64,000 bases of DNA from Gimesia aquarii (GTDB taxonomy: Bacteria; Planctomycetota; Planctomycetia; Planctomycetales; Planctomycetaceae), in contig NZ_CP037920.1 in NCBI RefSeq assembly GCF_007748195.1, positions 62,001 through 126,000 on the forward strand, in the 5' to 3' direction. The stretch's first letter is position 1. Each line of letters opens with the position of its first letter. Both the position numbers and the translations under genes were made by a program. Shown in pieces: positions 1-9,800 of the stretch. Below the pieces are notes generated by a model. The model had not been told where the DNA came from. It was given only the letters and a program-made list of their open reading frames with translations, and did not search any database.

Positions 1-1060
1 AGTTAGTGTTTGCCAGTTGCATTAGCAGGTAAGCGCGAAGACATTGTGCTGCTGACAACCGATAGGATTTTAAATACTCCAGCGTACCATTTTTTCTGAC
101 GATGGCCTCGCCAATATGGTTTTCTGCTTTCGGATTCAACTCCGTCATAAAACGGTGTAGCTGAAAGGGACCCATATTGTAAACCATCTCCGAGCGAACG
201 GGGCACTCCAGCAGATTGTTCGACATCAGAGAATGCAATTTTGACCAGTCAGAGCGCACACGAGTCACTTCCGCGCGCAGATCTTTCAGCGAATGAACGG
301 CATTGGGATCAATCGAATCCGGAAGAATCGTGTTTTCCTGCGCGTACAAACCGTAGTAATAAAGTAATTCACCATAGTCATCGGTCAGAAGTGTTGCATG
401 TAACGCACGATAGTCATCTGGATGAGGTACGATAAATGCTGAAGCCAGTGCATCGGCGACAAAAACCAGTGAGCCCACTTGCGTAGAATGGATTTCAAAA
501 ACTCGTAATGCGTCTTCCAGCCCTTTAATCCATCGACCTGGGATAGAGCTTTCGCTACGCGGACTCAATCCATCACGGATGGCTGCCCGCGAATACTCCT
601 CCCATGCAACATCCGGGCCGCCAAAATGCAGAGAGAGGAATCCTTCCATAGAAACATCCATCGGCAGGAATCGCAGACGATTTTTGTCTTCGCGCGCTCG
701 CATTTTTTTCATCACTCGGGCGGTCATAAATCCAAGATCATGGACTTTGCCGTCACTCGTTTTTGTCGACTTGTTTGAACGAACTTGCGTACCATAGGCG
801 ACCGCTGGCGATCCGTCGTTGGACCAGTCTGCGATGAAGGCGTGTGGGATATAGGAATAATAGGCAGTATTACTGCTGAGCTGTACTGCTGCCAGATCTT
901 CATCGTAAGATCGCCTGGTCAGACGCAAATCTTCGCGTACGTCTTTGCGCAGCACAGGTACCAGCCGCACGCCACCAAACACTTGAGAGGGTGCTAAAGT
1001 GAGGCCTTTGAGAGCGATGTTCTCCAATCGTGGTTTTGATTTTGAATGGTTATGTCTCAT
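1..1060 (-). CDS. Uncharacterised partner of Ro60-like VWA protein, partial
   Basis: I translated this strand by hand: an uninterrupted frame of 353 codons starts at ATG 1060 and leaves the window at position 1, so the C-terminus is missing. The start overlaps the stop of the upstream VWA gene by 11 bases (the stop lies inside codons 3-4 of this gene), which implies translational coupling. The protein is soluble, with no signal peptide or membrane segment. The N-terminus has a repetitive, probably beta-rich opening (LENIALKGLTLAPSQVFGG, then VRLVPVLRKDVREDLRL). From memory this resembles proteins labelled ARPP-2 in actinobacterial conflict-type loci, but I cannot confirm it. A role with the VWA protein is inferred from the overlap only. 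Confidence 0.8.
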   Translation of the reverse strand, partial: MRHNHSKSKPRLENIALKGLTLAPSQVFGGVRLVPVLRKDVREDLRLTRRSYDEDLAAVQLSSNTAYYSYIPHAFIADWSNDGSPAVAYGTQVRSNKSTKTSDGKVHDLGFMTARVMKKMRAREDKNRLRFLPMDVSMEGFLSLHFGGPDVAWEEYSRAAIRDGLSPRSESSIPGRWIKGLEDALRVFEIHSTQVGSLVFVADALASAFIVPHPDDYRALHATLLTDDYGELLYYYGLYAQENTILPDSIDPNAVHSLKDLRAEVTRVRSDWSKLHSLMSNNLLECPVRSEMVYNMGPFQLHRFMTELNPKAENHIGEAIVRKNGTLEYLKSYRLSAAQCLRAYLLMQLANTN

Positions 1061-2591
1061 CTGAATTTAACATCCTGTTCACGCGAATGGCGAGATACTG
1101 TTCCAGATCAGCCAACGTTGCTGTTCCGGCAGTGAATCTGGCAAACCCGAGCATCGTCGGAATATCTTCCGCATCGCGCAGGCCGACCGTGGCGATGGTA
1201 GGTCCCAATCGACGTGGGGCGAAATGATCGGCATCAAAGACCGGATTCATGTGAACGATTTCAGGTGTGCTTTCTTTACCAATTTGTTCTCGATAAATCT
1301 GCGCGACCTGATCTACAATCATGGGCGGATCATTTTCGTAGCCATCGGAGACAATGACGATCAAATCGGGTTGCCACTCCAGGGCATCAATCAATGGATT
1401 CGCCAGTGTCGTCTGTCCTGCCGGTTGGGTTAAGAATTCAAACGCATCGTTGTCGATGGATGGAGTCCAGAACGCCCGATATTCGGTAGCCGCTCCGCGC
1501 AGCAGGTAACTGGATGCGAGTGCCACGGCCAGAGGACGGTTCCGCTTTTCACGACTGCCCATCGTTGATCGACTACGGTCGAATACTGCGGCAACTCGGT
1601 TGAGTGACAAAGGTGATCGGGCAAGTGTCTGCTGTGTAGCCCGCTCAAATGCGGCATGCAGTTCATCGGCTCGTTCGAGACGTTCGTTTTTGTGCAATGA
1701 CAACACATACAACGCAAGTCGAGTCAGTGATGCACGGCCCAAATCGAAGTCCAGTTTTGCTCCTTTAGTGCGCGCAGCCGAGCTTTGGTAACGCAGCTTT
1801 TCCGCTGCTGTCATCTTGTGTTCGATCTTTCGCAGGAACACATCGCGGGGGACATCGTGCTTTTGAGCAAGTGATTCCGCAACGGTAAACGGTAGTTCGT
1901 AAATCGCAGTCGCACTGTAGTGTGCCTGGCGATACTTGTCCAACAGTGGTGTCTGATACTTGTTATGCTTTTTGAGATCGAACAGAAACATTCCCAGCTC
2001 GTCATCAAGTTTTGTGTGTGCGTGAGCCGACGCAGCCCGATATTTGTTGCGATACTTGATCGCATCGAAAGCTGGTTCGCTTCGCCATTCTAAATAACGT
2101 TTGATAACGGCGCGGGTTCGTCGATTGTTCACGTGATTTTTCTGTAAGCGTTCAAAAAGTGCATAAACCCGGTTAGCCGGTAGTGCGCGCAGTGCAGCGG
2201 CAATCAATGCTCCCTCTTCAGAGCGCTGAGTAAGATCAGCTGGAGAACCTGCCTGCAGCAGATTGAAGATAATCTGTAGCTGATTAAAATGATTGATCCC
2301 CGCGGCAATCGTGCGAGCGTAGAGGCGTCGGTAATTGATCATCACATATTGATGTAGAAATTCAATCGAGACCGACGTTTTATACTGGTCCGTGTAATAC
2401 TCATTCTGACGCGTCGCGGCAAAACAGGCATTCACAAACATTACCAGGTCTTCGCGCTCACAATGTTCGCGAAGCTGTTTTTTGTCGTCATTCAGTGATT
2501 CCGGAATTCGATGTGTCACAGCAGAACTTATAACCAGAAGAAGAAAAGTCCGTTCGGGGAATACAAGCAGCGATAGGCTGTTAAGCTTCAT
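1050..2591 (-). CDS. TROVE/VWA (Ro60-like) protein
   Basis: 513 residues. The first ~310 residues are mostly helical and charged (for example YTDQYKTSVSIEFLHQYV, LPANRVYALFERLQKNH), like the HEAT-type TROVE ring of Ro60. The last ~190 form a von Willebrand A domain with a complete MIDAS: DRSRSTMGS near residue 340 (DxSxS), TTLANPL near 396 (the Thr) and VSDGYEND near 413 (the Asp). Ro60 relatives bind misfolded or Y RNAs in bacterial RNA quality control; that role is inferred here from architecture. The first ATG gives an odd hydrophobic leader and a weak ribosome site, so the true start could be internal, for example ATG at about residue 51. It is the first gene of an operon with the overlapping downstream partner. 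Confidence 0.8.
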   Translation of the reverse strand: MKLNSLSLLVFPERTFLLLVISSAVTHRIPESLNDDKKQLREHCEREDLVMFVNACFAATRQNEYYTDQYKTSVSIEFLHQYVMINYRRLYARTIAAGINHFNQLQIIFNLLQAGSPADLTQRSEEGALIAAALRALPANRVYALFERLQKNHVNNRRTRAVIKRYLEWRSEPAFDAIKYRNKYRAASAHAHTKLDDELGMFLFDLKKHNKYQTPLLDKYRQAHYSATAIYELPFTVAESLAQKHDVPRDVFLRKIEHKMTAAEKLRYQSSAARTKGAKLDFDLGRASLTRLALYVLSLHKNERLERADELHAAFERATQQTLARSPLSLNRVAAVFDRSRSTMGSREKRNRPLAVALASSYLLRGAATEYRAFWTPSIDNDAFEFLTQPAGQTTLANPLIDALEWQPDLIVIVSDGYENDPPMIVDQVAQIYREQIGKESTPEIVHMNPVFDADHFAPRRLGPTIATVGLRDAEDIPTMLGFARFTAGTATLADLEQYLAIRVNRMLNSDET

Positions 2592-2761
2592 AAACTCACG
2601 CGGAAATCACTCCAAAGTCCCACGAACGGATATAAGAGTATCGCTAACTAAATCGTCTATAACAAGCCTTCTTTGAAAGACAATTTTGCGGAAACAAAGT
2701 TCGCACTCGATTTCAATAGAGATTTTTTTCTTGAAATGGCGTTTGATGAAGATGGTTTTAT

Positions 2762-3967
2762 TTAAGAGGATTTTGCAGTGAAGTCAATTATCAACTTACA
2801 CATCCGGTTGATTGTTGCGTCAGTCATTTCGGGGTAGCAAGGGAGAAACACAGTTCGACTCAACAGTTCCGTTGCCGTGGGACTGCTGAGTTCTGGACGA
2901 TCAGAAGGTGGCGAGACAATCTCCATTCGTCCTCGCTGTGTCGTGTCAAAGCCATGCTCCTTTAAGAATTTGATGAGTGCTTCAGGTCGATCAGTGATAT
3001 AGGGGAACAACCAGAAAGAGTGTTGGCTGTAGAGTAGTTCCGGTTGTAAGTTCTCGAGTCCCAGCTTTGCGATGATAAGTTGCGCGTGTTTGATACGTCG
3101 AGCGATGCGTTGAGAATCGTAGGTTTCCAGGCGACGTTTTAGTAATCTGAGAGTTCCGATATTTGGTTGCTTTCGTAACTGAAGTAACAGACTATCACCA
3201 GAGAAGCCGCGCGTCATTCCGCCGAGAATGTCATCGACACTGTTTCCAAATTGTTTGCCAAAGTTAACGATGACACCAAACAGAATTCTAGTAGAAATGA
3301 TTTTGAGAAAAGTAATCTTGAAACAATGCAATGCCAACTTCCTGGCAGGACTTACAGGCTCTTGGCTTTGAATGTCGCGCATCCGTGTCAGAAATTTCAA
3401 GTCTTTCACGCGGCAGAGCGCGCCTCCCAATGCGGTGGCTGTTTTAATGGTTCCGAAGCTGAACAGACTGGCGTCTGCCTGTTCATTACCCCGCCAATGT
3501 GGTTCACACCAGGCTTGTGCGCAGTCTTCAACTACAAACAAATTGTGCTCGTGAGCAAAGTCCAGCACTTCCTGCATGTCGGGACGCGCACCAAACAGAT
3601 GAGCGACTACTAGAATTCGCGACTTGGTAGTGACTGCTTGCTGCAAAGAAGCCATGTCAATGTGGTAGTCGCTGCCACAGACATCGACGGGCACAGGAAC
3701 AAGGCCATGCGCTTCTGCAATTTGCGGCATATCTCGAATTGTGACGGCAGAGAACAGAACCTCCGATCCTTCAGGTAGCGCGAGCGCCTGAAGCAACAGG
3801 TCAAATCCGCTGCGGACGGAGAGACAAGCCAAAGTGTCATATCGTTGCTCTGACCAGAACGATTCCAACTGTTGCTGTGTTGTTTCTCTCTTGTCAGGCG
3901 CGATCGAGCCGAAGAATCCATAACATAAATCTCGCCACCCGATGTCAAGCCTTAACCGTATCCACAT
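2762..3967 (-). CDS. DegT/DnrJ/EryC1-family PLP aminotransferase
   Basis: 401 residues, close to the family's usual 370-400. Fold-type I PLP motifs are present in order: SVRSGFDLLLQAL (cofactor phosphate region, ~50-62), VEDCAQAW with the pyridine-binding Asp at 148, and SFGTIKTATALGG with the Schiff-base lysine at K175. Family members usually aminate nucleotide-linked keto-sugars for cell-surface glycans, but some are dehydratases; the substrate cannot be read here. The insert around residues 205-260 is more hydrophobic than typical. An AAGG element precedes the ATG. It follows, by 67 bases, a decayed FAD-linked oxidase on the same strand, so it may be the survivor of a former surface-sugar operon. 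Confidence 0.85.
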   Translation of the reverse strand: MWIRLRLDIGWRDLCYGFFGSIAPDKRETTQQQLESFWSEQRYDTLACLSVRSGFDLLLQALALPEGSEVLFSAVTIRDMPQIAEAHGLVPVPVDVCGSDYHIDMASLQQAVTTKSRILVVAHLFGARPDMQEVLDFAHEHNLFVVEDCAQAWCEPHWRGNEQADASLFSFGTIKTATALGGALCRVKDLKFLTRMRDIQSQEPVSPARKLALHCFKITFLKIISTRILFGVIVNFGKQFGNSVDDILGGMTRGFSGDSLLLQLRKQPNIGTLRLLKRRLETYDSQRIARRIKHAQLIIAKLGLENLQPELLYSQHSFWLFPYITDRPEALIKFLKEHGFDTTQRGRMEIVSPPSDRPELSSPTATELLSRTVFLPCYPEMTDATINRMCKLIIDFTAKSS

Positions 3968-4034
3968 TTCTTTACCTTACTCAGGCCGGACAACTCTGCA
4001 TTGATGATCAAAGTGAAACTCATCGCTTCTCACT

Positions 4035-4667
4035 CTACTCCGCAGAATCAGGAAGTCTACCATATTTGAGATAAAATTGATTCTGAAACAATTCCTGAGG
4101 ATCGTAAGTTCTCTTTAATGTAAAGAACTGTTTCGCTTGAGGGTAGGCAATGTGAAACTGTTCGGTCGTCGCATGCAGTCTGTAGGGAAGGTAGTACCGA
4201 CCACCTGCCTGGAGCACTGCATCAATGAGTTCTACGGTCATGGCTTGCATCTGAGTATCACCTTCCTCTGACCGCGGTTGATGAAACAGCATGACAAATG
4301 CAAACAGGGGCTGGTCAGCATAACGTAGAAACGTGTCTTCGTCTGTATCAATACTACCAATGGTGACGTTTAACAAGTCTTGCTTGTGGCGTGGAACGAT
4401 CGTGCGAAGATCTTCGACAAACGGGACAAGACCTTGTCGCGGTACAAAGTACTCATGCAGGATGTCTGTATAATCAGCGGAGCGATTCTCGAAGACTTCC
4501 ACTCCTTCGTTAAGCAGTTGATTTCTTGAAAAGTATCGTTGAATCAAGCGCGGCTGCAGTTTTGTCTTGGCATCCCAACGTAGTTTTTTTCCATAGGCAC
4601 TGTCGGTAGAGCCTCGAAACAGGATGGCATTTGGCGTTGAGTCCTGACGACCTACATCAACTGGACC
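4035..4667 (-). pseudogene. C-terminal remnant of FAD-linked oxidase
   Basis: The frame is open for 210 codons from just after an in-frame TGA at 4668-4670. It has no convincing start: TTG at 4547 lies inside the conserved sequence, and similarity-like residues (AYGKKLRWDAKTKL) lie upstream of it. The C-terminus matches what I recall of FAD-binding oxidases of the aldonolactone-oxidase/BBE kind: RYYLPYR, then YPQAKQFFTLKRTYDP and LFQNQFYLKYGRL. The whole N-terminal FAD-binding half is missing, and I did not find it in other frames upstream. I read this as a gene truncated by deletion or rearrangement near 4670. It could still make a ~170-residue fragment, but without the FAD domain that would not be an oxidase. 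Confidence 0.65.
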
Positions 4668-5071
4668 TCAAGAATGCTACATTCCTGGCACTCAACTGCA
4701 AGCCGACCGTCTCTTAGTCGCTCACTCGTTCCAGCAGGCAAGGATCATCACCGTCTTATTCAGGCGTCGTACATTGCTCGACAATTGTGGCATAAACTGA
4801 AACAATTCTCTCAGTCATCCGGTGTTGCGCCATCATTCGCGTGGTCGGGCGCGCTGATAATACAAGCCAATGTTGATCTGTTGTTGAACGTGCATGTAGG
4901 GTCAAAAAACTCAGCCGACATGTATAATTGCATAACTATTCGGTACTTGCTCCTCGTCTAATTTACGGATCTCGGTTGTTTGAGGTTCCACGAACCCATA
5001 CCAATTCTGGGATTTCGATTTAATCACCGTTATGCGGCGATTCGTAATTCGACTTTTTTGAGTCACGGCTG
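4668..5071. other. Non-coding stretch / rearrangement scar
   Basis: About 400 bases with no gene I can support on either strand. It abuts the truncated oxidase on one side and the stop of the secreted protein on the other. A 95-codon frame on the plus strand (4674-4961) has no recognisable features. I looked for the missing FAD-binding half of the oxidase in the minus frames and did not see it. Confidence 0.5.
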
Positions 5072-6181
5072 CTACAATCGATTCACCATATCTATCGCGA
5101 TCCAGCCTTTACGCCCTTTGTTGAGTATCCAGTATCCTGAGTTGCCGGATGTGTCTCCGTCGTTGATATTACTGGGGACAAATCTTGGATCATTTTGATA
5201 AAAATCGCTTGCGAAAGCCGAGCAGTTTTTGGCGACATTGATTGTTCCATCGAAGACTTCCAGTTCTCCCAATCCACCACCAAGCCCCACAAATCTTGTA
5301 ATATCAACGCGGATCTGATCGAAACGCACATCCGGCGGGTGCACTATTCGAGAGGATGGTGCATCAGACTTCCAGGGAACCTGTACGACCTGGCGCCAGA
5401 CTGATTTTCCACTGTACAGCAGAGCCACTCTACAGGTAATAGTTCCATAGTTGAAATGAGGTCCATTATGCTGGTTCCAGATTACAATTTTGTTGGCTAT
5501 TAAAGGGATTTGCTGCAAGCGTTTGTCAAAATTCAATCGCATCGCGAGTGTTAAATTAGGACGTGCCAGGAGATACCAGTACCGTCCGCGCAACTGACAG
5601 GCTTTACGAAACGGTCCCATCGTTCCGTCAGCCAGTTTCCACCAGACATCAGCCAATTTCACACGTTCAGAGTGATCCACGGGCCGTTTCAGATCAGTGC
5701 GGGCAGTCCGTTGAATCGTGACATTTTTCGCCCGAGAAAGTAGCTGCAGGCCTATTCCCCAGTCCCCTTTTACGGCACAATAAAATATGCCAACCTGTTC
5801 GTTCGCCTGGGGATCCTTTGGATTTTTTTTGAGAGTTTCATAATATTTCCGAACATTGTCAAATTCCAGTTTCAGTCGATTCACTTCTTTTTTGACAACC
5901 AGAACTTCCTCAAGAAGAATTCGGTTTTTGACTCTCACCGCTAAAGCATGCTTCTTGGACAGCCGTTTTTCTGCCAGATCATAATCATCCTTTTTCATTG
6001 CCTGATAAATTTCAGCAAATTCTACAGAGACGTCAACATCAAACGGATCGGTCTGAGACTGCGTTTGTGCGGCGATTTCTGGTAGGCAAAGAAAAAGTGC
6101 AAAAGACATCACCAGTATCTCTGCAGACAATCGAAACAGAGCATGTTTATCAGTAGATTGAGTTTCATCGGACGCAGACAT
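5072..6181 (-). CDS. Secreted planctomycete protein, discoidin-like C-terminus
   Basis: 369 residues. A hydrophobic segment (~20-38, ending around AAAQ-type residues) looks like a signal peptide after a charged leader. Residues ~60-130 are lysine-rich and probably coiled coil. Residues ~165-230 carry a segment I associate with planctomycete secreted proteins: LADVWWKLADGTMGPFRKA followed by LRGRYWYLLARPNLT and a KRLQQIP end. The C-terminus (~265-369) looks like a galactose-binding/F5-8C-type beta-sandwich, with DVRFDQIRVDI, LGELEVFDG and GNSGYWIL. Its role is unknown; binding to glycans or cell-surface material is a guess from the last domain. It stands alone, with a 670-base gap upstream. 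Confidence 0.75.
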   Translation of the reverse strand: MSASDETQSTDKHALFRLSAEILVMSFALFLCLPEIAAQTQSQTDPFDVDVSVEFAEIYQAMKKDDYDLAEKRLSKKHALAVRVKNRILLEEVLVVKKEVNRLKLEFDNVRKYYETLKKNPKDPQANEQVGIFYCAVKGDWGIGLQLLSRAKNVTIQRTARTDLKRPVDHSERVKLADVWWKLADGTMGPFRKACQLRGRYWYLLARPNLTLAMRLNFDKRLQQIPLIANKIVIWNQHNGPHFNYGTITCRVALLYSGKSVWRQVVQVPWKSDAPSSRIVHPPDVRFDQIRVDITRFVGLGGGLGELEVFDGTINVAKNCSAFASDFYQNDPRFVPSNINDGDTSGNSGYWILNKGRKGWIAIDMVNRL

Positions 6182-6852
6182 CAGCGAGCCATTCTTTCAT
6201 CAGGACAATTTAGTTTGAGTAAATTTGTAATCAGTTAATGAATCTGTTTTCGCTTCCCCGATTTTGACAAAAATGAAAATGATAGAGTGTCCTTAAATGC
6301 TAATGAATAAAGCGCACAAAAGTCAATTCTCCTGTGTTAAGAATCACTACTGCTCAGAAGTTTCAACGCAGATATCCAGTAATTCGACCCAAAACGCGGA
6401 CTCTATATGTGTGCATAGAAGCCATAAGTATTCACGGATTCATCGGGAAACAGAAAACTCTGGTCAGAAAGGCTCTTGGAGTGTTAGATAAAACCAATAT
6501 TAAAACGGATACTGTGTCTCTGCGGAAAACTCATACCTTTTCGTGAAATCGAGAACTTCCAGACGAAGTTAAGAAATTGTCACGGGATGAAATCTAAGTA
6601 ATTTCACACATCGGTGGCTTGGTAAAATCATTTAAGCGGAAAGTGGCTTGAAGTGGCCGGGAACGAGGTTTCAATTGTTCAACCATACGCTTCGTAGTGC
6701 GCGATGCCTGACATTTTTGTGACCGCTGATAGTGAATCGCAACATGCGACAGTTTTAGACAACTGAAATCCATTGACCTGATACATGGAAAACTCAGGAA
6801 AAGTATGAGAACCCATGAAAACAAGCCAATAATCCATCAGTCGAGACTATGA
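6182..6852. other. Long intergenic region, no supported gene
   Basis: 670 bases between two minus-strand genes. Short frames of 64-76 codons occur on both strands (6297-6491, 6334-6546, 6594-6824) but lack ribosome sites, family motifs or typical composition. The right end must hold the 3' end of the M56 gene transcript and the left end the promoter of the secreted protein. I see no strong hairpin. Confidence 0.5.
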
Positions 6853-9800
6853 TTAATCAAGCTTCACTTCGATGTCTCGCATTTCATATCGCTCTCCAGG
6901 TTGGAGGACGAACTCATGGGTTATATTAGGATGGCCATCGACAATCGTTACGTTCCGGTAGATTGCTCCGGGGATCAGTGCCGGAAAAGTCATTTCTCCC
7001 TTTGTGTTAGTTGTGTACGATGAAGGCGATCTATAATTGACGCGATCAAGATTAACCACGAGCCCTTCATCCGCAAGAATATCTCCGCGTTGAATTGCCT
7101 TCCAATCGTATTTGGGCTTACCAGGTGTAACAACCAGATACAAGCCGACTAGCATTTGGTTTGCAATTGGTTTTCCGTCCGGATCAACGAATCTTGCTTT
7201 GGCAGAGCTGCAGGGTTTGAGTACGATCTTTGGCGAAGGATTTTGTGTACTGATGATGGCTTTGGCTCCCAGCCGATTGTGAGGGTCGAGGAAAAAGACA
7301 GGATATTCTTCACCTTCACGAAGTCCATGGAGTTCAAACTTTCCGTTGATCGCTTCGTCAGGAAAACCACGCCATTCTGGTGATGATGGTTGTATTTTCA
7401 GTCGCGAGATTACATATGTGCGATTGGTGATAGGAATGCCTTTTTCATCTACAAGAGTACCGGCGACGGTTGCTCCTGACTGTAGCTTAATTTTTATTGG
7501 CTCCAGCATTTCTCCAATCACCGGATTGATTTTTTGAAAAGCGTGAGCATAGGTTCGCGTTCCACCCGGTCTTCCAGCGTTTAGTTCTTCCGAATCCACT
7601 TCTTGCAGGATGTAGTTTCTTTCGGCTGCATGCACGAGTAATGTACCCGGACCAGGTAACACGGGAATGCTGAACTTGCCTGCGGCGTCGGTTCTTTTAA
7701 TGCCTTGCCATCCAGTGATCATCTTATCTGCCAGGTTTTTGTTATTGGCTCTGTCCGGGTAATACTGAATCGAAGCACCACGGAGCGGTTTTTCCGTCTC
7801 GGCATCCAAAATGGTGCCTTGTGCGAGCACCACTTTGTTGAGCTTGATCTCAATATTGTTCGATTCTGCTCCCGTGCTCCAGCGAATGTCTTTCAATTCT
7901 TGAGGTTGATAGGGGGCGCCTTCCGGCGGATAGGCGATGATGCCAAAACGGACTCCCGGTCTCGGATTCAACCGAAATCGTCCTGCATGATCTGTCTGAC
8001 CTTCGATTGAGACCATTGAGCCCCAGCGTTCCTGCTGACTGGCCCACATCGTGATTCGTGCGTTTGCAGCAGGCTTCCCGCTGTCTCCAAGTAATACTCT
8101 TCCTTCAAAGAACTGAGCCGGTGCAAGCACAATGGTCCCGACTTCTCCCGGTTTGATGTTCTTGATAATAGGACGATAGGTTCCATCGTGTTTGCCACGT
8201 ACTTCGGGCATACCAGAATTGAGGATCAGTGTCTGAGGCGCGAATTTCTCCGTGCCAGCGATCTTCAGGATGACTCTTTCCCTGGGATTGAAATTCATCA
8301 GTTTCAATAATCCTTGATCATCAGTCTTGAATGATCTAGACAAGTTGAGTGCTGTGACTGAATCCGTTGATGTAATCACAAATCCCCCAACTCGTTTTAA
8401 CTTCTCATTCGGCAAATTAATCATGTCCACATCGACAACTGGTAACTGAGCCACGGGCTGCCCTTCGGGATCGACCAACCGCACTTGAATGAGTTGCGGT
8501 GGTTTAAGCTGAAGGTCTATAGTGGTTTGGCCATCGTCCAAATATAGTCGCTCCCAGCCGGTCCCTGAATTTTCTGTTCGAGCGGTGAGGTTCATGTACG
8601 TATAGATTTTCGATGAGTCACCATCCAACGACAGTTTGTATCGGCCAGTTTTGTCTGCGATCGTTTCTCCCAAAAGTTCCTTTGGTTGTAGCATATTGTC
8701 TACAGTTTTCGACCCAGAGACTACCACTATTGCACCTGCTGCCGGGGTCCCATTGGATTTTGTAATTGTGCCACGAATCATAATTTTGTTTGCTGATATA
8801 TCGGATTTTGTCTTCGTTGATTCCATTTGATTTTTATCTTCCATTCGATTCTGCTTTGGGAGATCATTTGGTTTTGCTTTGTCTTCGTTCGTTGCTGAGT
8901 TGTTGTCAGTTTGTGCGACGGCTAACGTCATTGTTCCGAAGGCAATGATTGTGGTCATGAGCAATGACAGTGTGAGAACAAAAGTCATCCCTTTGATTGA
9001 AAGATGAACCATATGACTGCGTTTTTCATCAAGCAGTCCGGCTATACGATGTTCGAGCTTCCAGCGAGATGTGAACAAGCCGATGGCGCCTGGTAAATGA
9101 TGTTCCGCTTGCGTCAGTTCGGCAAGTACGAGTAACGTTCGGCTATATGATGAAGCGTTCGTAGCAGCTAACACGTAGTTATCGCAAACTTCTTCACGTG
9201 CTTGAGCAAGTTGGTAGTTCACCGCTTTTACAAAAGGATGTAGCCAAAATAATGCGGCAACCAAGTTTTGCATCAGCAGAACGACTTGATCTCGTCGAAC
9301 AATATGCGCTACTTCGTGAATGAAGAGATCTCGTAGCTGTTTGGGAGTGACTTGGTCAATGATCTGTTCTGGTAAAATCACTCGCGGCCGAATCAAACCA
9401 GTAGAAACCGGTCCTGATATGTGTTTAGACAGAACCAATTCTGGCATTCGGGTCAGTTGCAGCACTCGCCGCACTTCTTCATATGATTCTGTAAGAACAG
9501 GATTGGTGTTGGGCGTTGCCAAATGTAGGATTGTTCTGAGCCGATACCAACCCATTGAGAGTCGTATCAGGCAGACCACAGATCCAGAAAGCCAAATAAA
9601 TAGCAATGCAGACGTAGCGATATGCAGAAAGTCTCTAATCGAAGCTGTTATCGTTTTTGGTGTCAGAAGAGCAACAGTTCCATCTGCTTGTGGTGAAGTC
9701 AGTTGATGTAACGATCCAGCGTGAAGTTTGCTTTCCAGTGCGCTGCGTTCTGTCAGATCGGGAATCTCGACAGCTACTTGCCCGGCGGTATCTTGTGTTT

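Noticed and set aside
3251..3613. 120-codon plus-strand frame inside the aminotransferase
   Set aside because: Antisense shadow of a gene with an intact PLP lysine motif.
4674..4961. 95-codon plus-strand frame beside the truncated oxidase
   Set aside because: No start signal or family match; probably chance frame in rearranged DNA.
6594..6824. 76-codon minus-strand frame in the 670-base gap
   Set aside because: No ribosome site, no recognisable motif and composition not clearly protein-like; kept as intergenic.
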